A stretch of 64,000 nucleotides of DNA, from the NCBI RefSeq assembly GCF_007860105.1, contig NZ_SJPU01000003.1, forward strand, positions 124,001 through 188,000, given 5' to 3'. The DNA comes from Allorhodopirellula heiligendammensis (GTDB lineage: Bacteria; Planctomycetota; Planctomycetia; Pirellulales; Pirellulaceae). Below the pieces are notes generated by a model, which ran no database searches, was not told the DNA's origin, and saw only the letters and a program-made list of their open reading frames with translations. A program made the position numbers and the translations under genes. Positions 18,666 to 27,895 of this stretch are shown here, in pieces (position 1 is the stretch's first letter; every line of letters begins with the position of its first letter).

Positions 18666-19337
18666 TTACTCCGGCAGGGTGAAGAGTGATTCGACTTTGA
18701 CGATGGCGTAATCGTCTGGAAACGTATGGATCGCCTGGACGAGCATCGAGTTGAGCCGCGTTTCGATGTTGACGTAGCTGATCGCTCCCAACGCCATTCG
18801 GCCACTTGAACCAAAGCGATGCAGCAAGCCTTCGGTTTGCCCTTTGCCGAGTTGTTGGCCGACCATCCAAAACATCTCAGCCCCGACCGTTTCGAGTTGG
18901 AAGTGCGTGCGATATTCCAATCCACTCTGGCAGGTCGCCTCTTCTGTACGACTGCCCTTGAGCGTTTGATGGATCAAACAGCGTCGCGTCGGCAATGGTT
19001 GTTGCGCACTGGTGGCCACTTCGCACAGCGTTGACTTGGCACCATTGAACGTGACGACATGTCCACAGTTGGTGATGTCGACTTTGGCGTTGTAGTGACC
19101 GCGTTGGATCATTCGTGACTGCTGCACAACGATCAACTCGGGATGAATCGGTCGACTGAACAAGTGGAAGGCAAGTTCAGCGACTTTGGGGCGAACCGAA
19201 ATCACGTCGATGAGTCCAAGAAGAAGGCAAAGCAAGAAGAAAAGGAGATAATTGCGAACGCGGTCAGCCTGAGTCGATGGTGAGACGACGAGGCATCGGC
19301 CTTCGCTGATCCCGATTATACGCCGACCCCGCGTCAA
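18666..19337 (-). CDS. Membrane-anchored hypothetical protein
   Basis: The frame encodes up to 223 residues. One hydrophobic segment (NYLLFFLLCLLLGLIDVI) near residue 35 should anchor it, leaving about 170 residues outside. The outer part contains several cysteines but no family motif. It lies 33 bp upstream of the HisA-like gene on the same strand, so the two may be co-transcribed. The start is uncertain: TTG 19337 is the first available. Function unknown. Confidence 0.6.
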   Translation of the reverse strand: MTRGRRIIGISEGRCLVVSPSTQADRVRNYLLFFLLCLLLGLIDVISVRPKVAELAFHLFSRPIHPELIVVQQSRMIQRGHYNAKVDITNCGHVVTFNGAKSTLCEVATSAQQPLPTRRCLIHQTLKGSRTEEATCQSGLEYRTHFQLETVGAEMFWMVGQQLGKGQTEGLLHRFGSSGRMALGAISYVNIETRLNSMLVQAIHTFPDDYAIVKVESLFTLPE

Positions 19338-19439
19338 TTCTAAAGAGCGTTTACGTATTGACTCGCTAAGAATATCCTTTCCGTTATTCTGCCCCGAATC
19401 TCTCTTGACATTTTCAAAACTGTTTGCCGGAAAACATCC

Positions 19440-20018
19440 ATGTTGTTGGTCATCGATAATTACGATTCTTTCACCTACAACCTTGTCCAGCGACTTGGCG
19501 AGATCGATCCTCAGGTCGATGTGCGGGTGATTCGTAACGACGATCTCACCGTTGCTGAGATCGCAGCGATGTCGCCCACGCGATTGTTGATTTCACCGGG
19601 GCCGTGCACACCCAATGAAGCCGGGGTGAGTGTGGAGTGCGTCCGCCATTTCGCTGGCAAGATACCGATTCTCGGAGTCTGCTTGGGCCATCAATCGATC
19701 GGTCAAGCGTTTGGCGCCAAGATTGTCCGTGCTCCGCAGTTGATGCACGGCAAGACCGACAACATTGTCCATGATGATCAGGGTTTGTTCGCCGGCCTGA
19801 GCAACCCGTTTGTGGCGACACGCTATCACTCGTTGGTGATTGACCCACCGACACTGCCCGATGAGTTGATCGTCAGCGCGTGGACAGACACTGGGGGGCA
19901 GCGGCAGATCATGGGCGTTCGCCACCGCGAATTTGCGATGGAAGGCTGGCAGTTCCACCCTGAGAGCTTCTTGACAGCTCCAGGAATCGAACTGCTCACA
20001 CGTTTTTTAAAGTGGTAG
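19440..20018 (+). CDS. trpG: Anthranilate/aminodeoxychorismate synthase glutamine amidotransferase subunit
   Basis: This 192-residue class I glutamine amidotransferase supplies ammonia to a chorismate-using synthase for tryptophan or folate. The N-terminal LVIDNYDSFTYNLVQ is diagnostic. The triad is visible as GVCLGHQ (Cys) and WQFHPESFLT (His, Glu); LISPGPCTPNEAG forms the oxyanion region. Length matches TrpG/PabA. The synthase subunit is not adjacent, so trpG and pabA cannot be told apart; one protein may serve both. It starts at ATG 19440 and is divergent from the anchored hypothetical gene. Confidence 0.93.
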   Translation: MLLVIDNYDSFTYNLVQRLGEIDPQVDVRVIRNDDLTVAEIAAMSPTRLLISPGPCTPNEAGVSVECVRHFAGKIPILGVCLGHQSIGQAFGAKIVRAPQLMHGKTDNIVHDDQGLFAGLSNPFVATRYHSLVIDPPTLPDELIVSAWTDTGGQRQIMGVRHREFAMEGWQFHPESFLTAPGIELLTRFLKW

Positions 20019-20041
20019 GAATAGGAAACTGAGCGATAGGG

Positions 20042-20089
20042 TGCTCAGAGCATCGACTGCTCAGGGCGTCAACTGCTCAGGGCATCGAC
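20042..20089. repeat. Three 16-bp tandem repeats downstream of trpG
   Basis: Units at 20042, 20058 and 20074 follow TGCTCAG(A/G)GC(A/G)TC(G/A)AC. The first differs from the third at one base and the second from the third at two. They sit in the trpG 3' region. A related CTGCTCAGGGGATGAC occurs near 5043 beside another repeat array. Confidence 0.8.
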
Positions 20090-20163
20090 ATTGAACCGTC
20101 GGACCGAGACCTGAAGACGCAGGATCGGGACGGTGGTTCTAGGTGGTACGGCGATGGGCGCAC

Positions 20164-20199
20164 AAAAAAAGCCACCGATTCGATATCGATGGCTTTTTT
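20164..20199 (-). terminator. Intrinsic terminator of the tRNA-Gly transcript
   Basis: A nine-position stem (20171-20179 with 20185-20193) with a 5-nt loop is flanked by seven A on the left and six T on the right. Read on the minus strand, the single imperfect pair is a G-U wobble and seven U follow the stem, directly after the tRNA 3' end at 20204. On the plus strand it has one C-A mismatch and could still stop read-through from trpG. Confidence 0.75.
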
Positions 20200-20203
20200 C
20201 AAG

Positions 20204-20276
20204 AGCGGCTGATCGGATTCGAACCGACGACAATCACGTTGGCAACGTGATGCTCTGCCAACTGAGCTACAGCCGC
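20204..20276 (-). tRNA. tRNA-Gly (anticodon GCC)
   Basis: The cloverleaf reads on the minus strand. The seven-base acceptor stem GCGGCTG pairs with CAGCCGC. It has a D-arm GCTC...GAGC, an anticodon stem TCACG/CGTGA with loop TTGCCAA giving anticodon GCC, and a T-arm with GGTTCGAATCC. Length is 73 nt with a U discriminator. The 3' CCA is not encoded. Confidence 0.97.
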
Positions 20277-20374
20277 GTGGCAGGACAGAAGTTGGGGACG
20301 CACAGGAGCGTGATGACACATTCCTGCAGGTGAGTTGCTGTTGTTGGCGACTCATCTCCTGTCGTGTGGGCTAG

Positions 20375-20402
20375 AGTATAGAAGCGTCTGGCCACGTGAC
20401 AA
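20375..20402 (-). promoter_or_regulatory. Sigma70-like promoter for tRNA-Gly
   Basis: On the minus strand, TTGTCA (20397-20402) and TATACT (20375-20380) are separated by 16 bp, close to the sigma70 consensus, about 100 bp before the tRNA 5' end. The rest of the 20277-20636 gap contains A/T- and G-rich stretches but no gene I can support. Confidence 0.5.
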
Positions 20403-20636
20403 GGGTGTCTAGCCATCTTTTTTTCCGCCTGCGAATTTTTTTTTGAGGGTGCGGGAATCCTCGTCGAAGTTTTCCTCTGTCGGCTTGCCTTGTCGACTCT
20501 CTGGGCATTACACTTGCGGGATTCTCTCGGTCACGGTGCCTGCATCGGCACGGCCGTAAAACACAAACACAGTTCCCGTCCCGCGGCGGCCCCTCCCATT
20601 CGGGACGCCCTCCTCTGGCATAAGTAAGAATACAGG

Positions 20637-22145
20637 ATGTCCACGTCCGTCGACACTGATCCCACCGCGACCGATGAGTCGCTCGGCAAGGCTCCGCTGC
20701 AACTGGAAGTCACCGTGGAAAAACCACAAGCGTGCCTCCGTGAAGTTGTTGTGACCATCCCGCGCGGCGAAGTTGATCGCTACCTGAAAGAGGCCTACGA
20801 CGAACTCGTCCCCGATGCCCAAGTGCCCGGGTTCCGCGCCGGCCGTGCACCTCGGAAACTGGTTGAAAAGCAGTTCAAAGATCGCATCGAGGAACGCGTC
20901 AAAGGCTCGTTGCTGATGGACAGCCTCAGCCAGGTTACCGAGCAAGCGGAATTTTCTGCCATCGGTGAACCCGACTTTGAATATGAGTCGATCGAGTTAC
21001 CCGAAGAGGGACCCTTCAAATACCAATTCAGTATCGAAGTTCGCCCTGAATTCGAGACGCCGAATTGGAAAGGCCTCTCCCTGACGAAGCCCGTCGAAGA
21101 AATCACCGAGAAGGATATCGACGCAGCTCTCGAACGAGTACTGGCCCGTTATGCCACGCTCGAAGCGAGCGATGCCCCTGCAGAGTCCGGGGACAAACTG
21201 CTCATCACTGCGGTCTTCCGTGATGGTGATCGCACCCTGTCCGAAATGGATGAGGAACGCGTCACACTATCGAATCGTTTGAGCCTGTCCGATGCCGTCT
21301 GCGATAGCTTCGGCGAAATGATGACGGGCGCGAAGGAAGGTGACGTCATCACGGGCAAGGCCAAACTGAGCGACGGTCACAGTGACGAAGCAATGCAGGG
21401 CAAGGAAATCGACGTCGAATTCACCGTCGTGGAAGTTCTGAAGCTTGAGCTGCCGCAACTGACTGCAGATTTCTTGGAAGAGTTGGGCGAGTTCGAATCC
21501 GAAACCGAATTGCGAGACTTTGTCCGCAACTCGCTCGAACGTCAGGCTAACTTCCGCACCGAGCAAGCAATGCGGAGCTCCATCGTTGAGCAGTTGCTCC
21601 AGGGCGCTGAGTTCGAACTGCCCCCGGCATTGGTTAATCGTCAAACCAGACGCGAGCTCGATCGCAAGGTACTCGAATTCCGTCGCAGCGGATTCGATGA
21701 AGACATGATTCGCCGGTTCGTCAACGCCAGTCGCCAGAACCTGCAAGCCGGTACCGAGGCATCACTGCGTGAACACTTCATCCTCGAGCAAATTGCTGAA
21801 AATGAAAACATCGACGCCCTGCCCGAAGAGTTCGAGGCAGAAATCCAACTGATCGCCGAGCAAAGCGATTCGTCGCCCCGCAAGGTGCGTGCTCGCTTTG
21901 AAAAGTCGGGCCAAATGGACGCACTGCGAAACCAAATCGTCGAACGCAAGGTCATCGAGGCGATCTCGGCGGCTGCAAATGTGACCGAAGAAGCCGTCAG
22001 TCAAGATAGCGAGTCGCAAGACGAAGAGTTTGCTGTCTACCACGAAGTCATTCCCGTTCGCGACAACGACGCGATCCCGGAAGCTAAGTATGACGATAAC
22101 ACCCCCAAGGGTGCTGAAACCGAAATGGAAAGCTCCAAGGATTAG
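20637..22145 (+). CDS. tig: Trigger factor, ribosome-associated chaperone
   Basis: This is a 502-residue protein. The N-terminal ribosome-binding domain carries the signature VPGFRAGRAPRKLVEKQF (E. coli GFRxGKxP). The middle region, from about 170 to 260 (DKLLITAVFRDG..., ITGKAKLSDGH, KEIDVEFTVVEV), is the FKBP-like PPIase domain. The alpha-helical C-terminal domain follows (ELPQLTADFLEELG, then LPPALVNRQ-like sequence). It is longer than the E. coli protein (432 residues) through an acidic N-terminal and a disordered acidic C-terminal extension. It shields nascent chains at the ribosome. The usual clpP-clpX neighbours are absent. A strong terminator follows the stop. Confidence 0.95.
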   Translation: MSTSVDTDPTATDESLGKAPLQLEVTVEKPQACLREVVVTIPRGEVDRYLKEAYDELVPDAQVPGFRAGRAPRKLVEKQFKDRIEERVKGSLLMDSLSQVTEQAEFSAIGEPDFEYESIELPEEGPFKYQFSIEVRPEFETPNWKGLSLTKPVEEITEKDIDAALERVLARYATLEASDAPAESGDKLLITAVFRDGDRTLSEMDEERVTLSNRLSLSDAVCDSFGEMMTGAKEGDVITGKAKLSDGHSDEAMQGKEIDVEFTVVEVLKLELPQLTADFLEELGEFESETELRDFVRNSLERQANFRTEQAMRSSIVEQLLQGAEFELPPALVNRQTRRELDRKVLEFRRSGFDEDMIRRFVNASRQNLQAGTEASLREHFILEQIAENENIDALPEEFEAEIQLIAEQSDSSPRKVRARFEKSGQMDALRNQIVERKVIEAISAAANVTEEAVSQDSESQDEEFAVYHEVIPVRDNDAIPEAKYDDNTPKGAETEMESSKD

Positions 22146-22180
22146 TTTGGCGTCAGCCTAACCGATCGATCTGATTCACG

Positions 22181-22214
22181 AAAAACGCGATGAGTTTCCT
22201 CATCGCGTTTTTTT
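22181..22214 (+). terminator. Intrinsic terminator of tig
   Basis: The nine-bp perfect stem CGCGATGAG/CTCATCGCG (22186-22194 and 22199-22207), with TTTC loop, is followed by seven T. It lies about 40 bp after the tig stop. The five A before the stem may let it also serve the convergent argJ. Confidence 0.9.
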
Positions 22215-22276
22215 CGTATCGATTTTTTTCTAACAGGATATTTCCCAGCGGTAGGACGCCACAACCCCCACGGGAT

Positions 22277-23494
22277 CTAGGTCGTGTATAGCGAGTTGAA
22301 CCGAACGTAGTCTTCGGTCAAATCACTCGACCAATATTTCGATGCACCGGAGCCGTCGCCGACTCTCAGCAACAGCTTCACTTCGGAGGCTTGCTTCATC
22401 CGGCCGCTCATGTCGGTGGCGTCAAAGGCAAGCGGACGGCCGTCGCGAAATACGCAGTGCCCCTCGATCGACAGCGATGTTTTACCGACTTCGATGGGAG
22501 GTCCCGCGTATCCCGCTGCGGAAACGATTCGTCCCCAGTTGGGATCGCCGCCTTGGATCGCAGTCTTGACCAGTGGACTCGCCGCAACGCACTTGGCAAT
22601 GGTCAGCGCGTCAGCATCGTTGCTCGCGCCCTCGACGGCGACCTCAAAAAAGCGAACGGCGCCCTCGCCATCGGCAACCAAGAGCTTGGCCAGTTTCAAG
22701 CAGGTGTCGGTTGCCGCTTCCACAAACTCGGCAGCAGCTTCGTCGGAGGTGACCCAGTCGCCTGCGCCACTGCTCAGTAAGACCACTGTGTCGTTGGTGC
22801 TCGTGTGGCCATCGACGCTGACCCGGTTGAATGTCCGTTCGACGATTCGACTTAGTGATGCCTGAGCCTCTGGGCCGCTCATGGGAAAATCGGTGACGAT
22901 TACGCCCAGCATCGTGGCCATGTTGGGCGCGATCATGCCTGCTCCCTTGCACATCGCTGCAATTCGGTAGGTCTTTCCATCCGTCTGAAAGGTGGTCGAC
23001 GCGGTCTTGCGATAGCTATCCGTCGTGCAGATTGCATCCGCAGCGGCTAGAAAATCGCGTTCGCTGCTACCGAGTGCTTCGCTGGCCAGTTCAATTCCAC
23101 GCTGAACCTTCTCCATCGGCAGGCGCTGGCCGATGACGCCGGTGCTCATTACCAAGACATCTTCGGCATCACAGCCGATGAGTTTGGCAACCTGTCCACA
23201 CATGGCGATCGCGTCATCGATGCCTTCTTGGCCCGTACATGCATTCGCATTCCCGCTATTGGTGATGACAGCACGGCAGGTCGCACGGGGCGTTCGCTCG
23301 CGACAGATTTGCACCGGCGCCGCAAAAACCTGATTGGTGGTCGTGACGGCGGCGGCCACGCAGGGACGATCAGACACGATCAGCGACACGTCCGATTTGC
23401 CGCTGGCTTTAATGCCGCCGGTGGCACCGGCAAAGCGGAAGCCCGTCGGCAGTTCGTGGGAGCTTACGGATGCTGATTTTTCCGCTGAATTCAT
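22277..23494 (-). CDS. argJ: Bifunctional glutamate N-acetyltransferase/amino-acid acetyltransferase
   Basis: The 405-residue ArgJ recycles acetyl groups from N-acetylornithine to glutamate in arginine synthesis. Signatures are TGFRFAGATGGIKASGKSDV, VITNSGNANACTG, STGVIGQRLPM, and KGAGMIAPNMATMLGVIVTD with the Thr nucleophile and autocleavage site at ATML. The precursor cleaves itself into alpha and beta chains at that Thr. GDPNWGRIVSAAGY near the C-terminus also fits. The start is ATG 23494. Whether it also uses acetyl-CoA (bifunctional) cannot be decided from the sequence. No other arg gene adjoins. Confidence 0.96.
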   Translation of the reverse strand: MNSAEKSASVSSHELPTGFRFAGATGGIKASGKSDVSLIVSDRPCVAAAVTTTNQVFAAPVQICRERTPRATCRAVITNSGNANACTGQEGIDDAIAMCGQVAKLIGCDAEDVLVMSTGVIGQRLPMEKVQRGIELASEALGSSERDFLAAADAICTTDSYRKTASTTFQTDGKTYRIAAMCKGAGMIAPNMATMLGVIVTDFPMSGPEAQASLSRIVERTFNRVSVDGHTSTNDTVVLLSSGAGDWVTSDEAAAEFVEAATDTCLKLAKLLVADGEGAVRFFEVAVEGASNDADALTIAKCVAASPLVKTAIQGGDPNWGRIVSAAGYAGPPIEVGKTSLSIEGHCVFRDGRPLAFDATDMSGRMKQASEVKLLLRVGDGSGASKYWSSDLTEDYVRFNSLYTT

Positions 23495-23807
23495 GAATAA
23501 GGCCAGAGTAGGAGAGTGGAAGAATTTTTGTGTCTATTGGTTCAGGGGGCGGTGTGACTGTCAGTTATACACAAGTCAAATCAGGCCACAGGCCTGGAGT
23601 TGGTTTGTCGACCGCAGAGCGTACGAGAACCGACCAGCAAATGCCCGTCAATGTACAATTGGGAACCGTAGGTGAAGGCTGGGGGATTCGTTCGCAGCCG
23701 CTCTCTGCCAACGGTGGAGAATCACAGAAACGTTCGCAGCATTGCTTTGATGGCTGCTGCGACGTCCTAAGCTGTAGTACCCCCGTGTTATCTTGCGCAG
23801 ACTAACT
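23495..23807. other. Intergenic region between divergent argJ and M1 peptidase genes
   Basis: About 310 bp without a supportable gene, RNA or terminator. It should contain the promoters of both divergent genes, but I find no convincing -35/-10 pair. Confidence 0.5.
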
Positions 23808-26516
23808 ATGATGTCCGCTTTGACTCGTTCGCGTTGGAGGTGCTCTGTGATCCGATTTTTCTCATTCATAGTTCTCGGTTTCCTGGTGACTGCCTCAGTG
23901 TCGGCCCAGCCACTGAGCAATCCCAAGCATGCCGATTCCACGGACCCATTTTACTCGATCGAGAGTTGGCTCCCGACACCTGGGGTCTATCGAACGGCGT
24001 CAGGGGCTCCTGGACCGCTGTACTGGCAGCAGCGTGCTGACTATGACATTGACGTGACACTCGATGCTGCCAAACGCAGTCTTTCGGGGCGCTGCTCGAT
24101 CACTTACCACAATCGCTCACCCCATGAGCTGAACTACGTATGGATTCAGCTCGACCAGAATCGTTTCCGGAAAGATTCTGCGGCAATCATGAGCCGCCCG
24201 GCTCCCTCGCTGGCGGGTCGTGCCTCGTTTTCGTCTGTGCAAACGCTGCTTACCGAGCAGACATTTGATGGCGGATACAAAATTGACGCGGTCACGCAAG
24301 GAGCCATGGATGAGGGCGCTGATGCCGACCAAGGGCAACCCAGTCCGTTATCGCACTTGATCGTCGACACGATGATGCGAGTCGACTTGGCAGAGCCGTT
24401 GGCTGCGGGCGAGTCCACCCGAATTGACATCACTTATCACTACAATATCGTCGACGCGACGCTGATCCGCGCTCGTGGTGGGTTTGAGTATTTTGAGGAG
24501 GACGACAACGCGATCTTCGAAATTGCACAGTGGTACCCTCGCATGACAGCTTACACCGATTACACCGGCTGGCAGCACAATCAGTTTCTAGGGGCGGGTG
24601 AGTTCACACTTGAGCTCGGTGACTACCGCGTCAACATCACCACGCCTGCGGACATGGTCGTGGCCGCCACTGGTACGTTGTCGAATCCTCACGAAGTGTT
24701 GAAAGAGGAGTGGATTGAGCGGCTCAGTTCCATTGCGGATAAGCAGAAGCCCACCTTCATTGTCACGCCCGAGGAGGCAAAGGAGAATGAAGCGAAGAAG
24801 AGTGAGTCGAAAAAGTCGGAGGATTCTGCGGAGCAGACCAAAACGTGGAGCTTCAACGCCGAGAACGTGCGGGATTTCGCATGGGCAGCAAGTCGTAAGT
24901 TTATTTGGGACGCGATGTCCGTGAAAGTTGGTGATCGCACGGTGACGGCGATGTCCTACTATCCCAATGAAGCCGAGCCCTTATGGAGCCAGTATTCGAC
25001 GGAGTCCGTGGCACACACGCTCGAGGTTTATGGGCGATACACGTTCGAATATCCCTACGATGTTGCGATCAGCGTCAACGGACCGATCTATGGCATGGAA
25101 TATCCCATGATCTGTTTCAATGGACCGCGGCCGGAGAAAGATGGCACGTATTCCAAGGCGACCAAATACGGTTTGATCAGCGTGGTGATCCACGAGGTCG
25201 GTCACAACTTCTTTCCGATGATCGTCAACAGTGACGAACGGCAATGGACGTGGATGGACGAAGGTCTCAATACGTTTTTGCAGTATCTTGCTGAGCAAGA
25301 GTGGGAAGAGAACTATCCGTCGAGCCGGGGACCGGCTGAAAAAATTGTTCCCTACATGCGAGGTGGCAATCAGCGGCCAATCATGACCGGCAGCGACGAG
25401 ATTTTGCAGTTCGGCAACAACGCCTACGGCAAGCCTGCCACAGCACTGAACATCCTGCGTGAAACAGTGCTCGGGCGCGAGCGATTTGATTTTGCATTTC
25501 GCGAGTACGCCCGCCGATGGAAATTCAAACGCCCAACTCCGGCAGATTTTTTCCGGACGATGGGAGACGCCGCAGGCACGAATCTTGATTGGTTCTGGCG
25601 AGGTTGGTTTTACAGCACCGACCACGTCGACATCGCAATCGACTCTGTCGAACTATTCTTGATCGACAGTGGCGATCCTGACGATGAATATGAGCGGAAG
25701 CGGCGCAAGGAAGAAACCGAGGAAAAAACGTTGTCCAAAGAACGCGACAGTGAGCTACAGCGGCGCATTGATTGGCAGCCTGGACTAAAAGACTTCTACA
25801 ACGCTCCTGATTATGACGAAGACAAGGTCGAAGAGTCCGACCGGGAAGCCTATCAAAAGCATCTGAAGTCGCTTGACGAGGAGCAGCGGGCGATGCTGCG
25901 CCGGACCACCAAGTTCTATGTTGTCAAGTTTCTCAACAAGGGTGGATTGGTAATGCCAATTCCCCTGCGAATCCATTACGCCGACAACACGCAAGAGCAC
26001 GTCGTGCTGCCACCGGAAATTTGGCGATACAATTCCAACGAGGTCAAGAAAGTATTTTTGACTGAGAAGGAAATCGTGCGGTTTGAGATCGATCCTAAGC
26101 GAGAGATCGCCGACACGGACAAGAGCAACAACCATTGGCCACCTAAGATCGAGCCCACCCGATTCGAGCTCTACAAGAGTAAGAAGGATGGAGGCAATCC
26201 CATGCGGAAAGCAGCCGAGGCTGCGAAAAAAGCTGACGAGGACGCCGCGAAAGATGATGGGAAAGCGTCGGACGAGGCGGAGGCAAAATCAGCCGCCCCC
26301 GCGCAGGCTGACAAGGCTGGAAAGAAGTCGGACAAGTCCCGCAAGAATGAAGAGTCGGAGACTCAACTGGACGCAATGAAGAATAAAAAGTCGGACAAAG
26401 AGGCCGATGAGCAGAGCGACACGGGCAAGGACAAACAGGTCGCTCGGCCAATGAAAAAGCAGCCCAGTCAGAAGAAGGCCGCCAAGACACAATCGGATGA
26501 GGGCGACGACGAATGA
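23808..26516 (+). CDS. Exported M1-family zinc metallopeptidase with charged tail
   Basis: The 902-residue protein has a signal peptide (MMSALTRS... FIVLGFLVTASVSAQ). The N-terminal beta domain leads to the catalytic domain with YGMEYPMICFNG, equivalent to the GAMEN exopeptidase motif, and HEVGHNFFP followed 18 residues later by E in WMDEGLNTFLQYLAE, the HExxH(18)E zinc site of gluzincins. A region homologous to a KxxPTPADFFRTM segment lies at about 580. The last 110 residues are almost wholly Lys/Glu/Asp/Ala with no structure. It is probably periplasmic or surface-located and hydrolyses peptides. ATG 23808 is chosen; the upstream TTG at 23793 is unlikely. It is translationally coupled (ATGA overlap) to the next gene. 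Confidence 0.85.
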   Translation: MMSALTRSRWRCSVIRFFSFIVLGFLVTASVSAQPLSNPKHADSTDPFYSIESWLPTPGVYRTASGAPGPLYWQQRADYDIDVTLDAAKRSLSGRCSITYHNRSPHELNYVWIQLDQNRFRKDSAAIMSRPAPSLAGRASFSSVQTLLTEQTFDGGYKIDAVTQGAMDEGADADQGQPSPLSHLIVDTMMRVDLAEPLAAGESTRIDITYHYNIVDATLIRARGGFEYFEEDDNAIFEIAQWYPRMTAYTDYTGWQHNQFLGAGEFTLELGDYRVNITTPADMVVAATGTLSNPHEVLKEEWIERLSSIADKQKPTFIVTPEEAKENEAKKSESKKSEDSAEQTKTWSFNAENVRDFAWAASRKFIWDAMSVKVGDRTVTAMSYYPNEAEPLWSQYSTESVAHTLEVYGRYTFEYPYDVAISVNGPIYGMEYPMICFNGPRPEKDGTYSKATKYGLISVVIHEVGHNFFPMIVNSDERQWTWMDEGLNTFLQYLAEQEWEENYPSSRGPAEKIVPYMRGGNQRPIMTGSDEILQFGNNAYGKPATALNILRETVLGRERFDFAFREYARRWKFKRPTPADFFRTMGDAAGTNLDWFWRGWFYSTDHVDIAIDSVELFLIDSGDPDDEYERKRRKEETEEKTLSKERDSELQRRIDWQPGLKDFYNAPDYDEDKVEESDREAYQKHLKSLDEEQRAMLRRTTKFYVVKFLNKGGLVMPIPLRIHYADNTQEHVVLPPEIWRYNSNEVKKVFLTEKEIVRFEIDPKREIADTDKSNNHWPPKIEPTRFELYKSKKDGGNPMRKAAEAAKKADEDAAKDDGKASDEAEAKSAAPAQADKAGKKSDKSRKNEESETQLDAMKNKKSDKEADEQSDTGKDKQVARPMKKQPSQKKAAKTQSDEGDDE

Positions 26517-27073
26517 GCCTTCTCGCCTGCCTACTCATGTCGGTCACGCTCCTGCACCCCGCGCAGGAGTCGCTCGCAGAACTACGGTTCAATGAGAAAA
26601 CACAGCAAGTCGAAGTTGCGCTGCGTGTGAGTATCGCCGATGAGCAACAGCTCCTCCGTTCGGTATCGAAGTCCTCGGTGGAGGACCTCGTCAAGGAGCC
26701 CGAGGAGTTACAGAATGCTGCGTTGACGGTCCTTCGAAAGCGACTTCGTTTTGGCACGCAAAGCGAAGTGACGGCAGCTAAACAATCACCCGAGATCGCA
26801 CATGCGTATCATTGGGTGGGACGGCAAAGTGAGGGGGGCCACGTGTGGTGGTACTTTGCTGTCACGGGGACGCCGGCGACGGTCACCCATCTCCGCTGCA
26901 CCCTGTTTGCCATGCCAGATAGTGCAGCGAGTCAATCACGCAGCGCGACCGCCCACGATCACCTGCACGCCGACCCGGTGAGTACCTTTTTGGTTTTGCG
27001 TTCGAACCAAATTGGAGAGCCAAATTCGTTCACGACGACGAATAAGAAACCCGTGCACCGGATTCATTGGTGA
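26513..27073 (+). CDS. Exported DUF6702-like protein
   Basis: The 186-residue protein has an N-terminal hydrophobic leader (MSLLACLLMSVTLLHP). The next residues (AELRFNEKTQQVEVALRVSI) resemble the start of DUF6702 proteins, often encoded next to M1 peptidases in Bacteroidetes and planctomycetes; this assignment is from memory. It overlaps the peptidase stop by 4 nt (ATGA), so the two form an operon. It may be a periplasmic partner of the peptidase. No catalytic residues are evident. Confidence 0.6.
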   Translation: MSLLACLLMSVTLLHPAQESLAELRFNEKTQQVEVALRVSIADEQQLLRSVSKSSVEDLVKEPEELQNAALTVLRKRLRFGTQSEVTAAKQSPEIAHAYHWVGRQSEGGHVWWYFAVTGTPATVTHLRCTLFAMPDSAASQSRSATAHDHLHADPVSTFLVLRSNQIGEPNSFTTTNKKPVHRIHW

Positions 27074-27409
27074 AGCAGGTTTTGTCCTGCTGAGTCAGCT
27101 CAGGCTGGAGTCTCTGTCATGCAACGCGGGAGAGGCTCCCGCGAGACGTTGGGACAACGCGGCCCGGTGGGCACGCAATCGAATCTTGAGAGCTGCGGCT
27201 ACCTAGTCCTTAATCAAGCGAAGCTTGATGAAGGTTTCGCGGTTGGCTGCGGAGTTTCTCGGCGCGCAGCTCCCACCGCCCCAGCGACGCTGGTGGTGAA
27301 TTTTGGTGGGTGAGTTGCTCATCGTCGAGTTCTGCGGACATCGCTTGAGCATTTCTTTCGCGGCCAGCGACCGCCGCCGCTGCTACCAATCGGCTAGAAT
27401 CGAACCTAA
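27074..27409. other. Non-coding stretch with two small hairpins
   Basis: There is no supportable gene. Two perfect 7-bp hairpins are visible: GCGGGAG/CTCCCGC at 27126-27142 and ATCAAGC/GCTTGAT at 27213-27229, each with a 3-nt loop and neither followed by a T run. The region marks the change from intact core genes to the decayed zone on its right. Confidence 0.55.
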
Positions 27410-27895
27410 CTCAAGCAGTTTGGCTCGACGTACGCGCTAAACCGTGAACAGTTACAAATCGGCGAAACCGTATCCGACTCACTGAAGCTGCTCGACCACG
27501 ATGCTAACCTTGATCGCGATCTGGCACGAACACTCCGGCAGACCGTCGATTCATTCAATCGCCGTGACAGCCAGAAGACGCAATTGACTCGGCGGGCGTT
27601 GATGGCTGTCGAAGAATTGGCTGAATGGATCGAGGCTCATGGCGAAGATGACTTGGTGGCTGCGGCGGACGCGTGGGCCGATCGTATGACCGTGTTGCTG
27701 GGCGATGCGGTCGCGACCGGAATGCCGGTTGAACCTTTGCTCGACGAAGTGCACCGTTCCAACATGACGAAACTCGCGGCCGATGAGCAGACCGGTAAGG
27801 GAGCGAAGAGGGAGGGCTACGAACGCCCCAATATTCATCAGGTTTTGAACTACGTCGAACAAGGAGACAATTCATGGCGACAGCATTTATCGTGA
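27410..27895 (+). pseudogene. MazG-like NTP pyrophosphohydrolase, 5' end missing
   Basis: The frame is open from the stop at 27407 to the stop at 27893 and reads as protein throughout. The second half matches all-alpha NTP-pyrophosphatases: MAVEELAEWIEAH (metal-binding EExxE-like helix), DDLVAAADAWADRMTVLLG, then LLDEVHRSNMTKL and KREGYERPNIHQVL. No ATG, GTG or TTG occurs in frame until TTG 27584, although the sequence before it (from about YALNREQLQ) also looks coding. The original 5' end was therefore probably lost. If TTG 27584 is used, a 103-residue protein could still be made. The next gene overlaps its end by 22 bp. Confidence 0.6.

Noticed and set aside
19406..19439. TTGACA just upstream of trpG as a promoter
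   Set aside because: A good -35 box is present but there is no -10 at the right spacing and it lies too close to the start codon.
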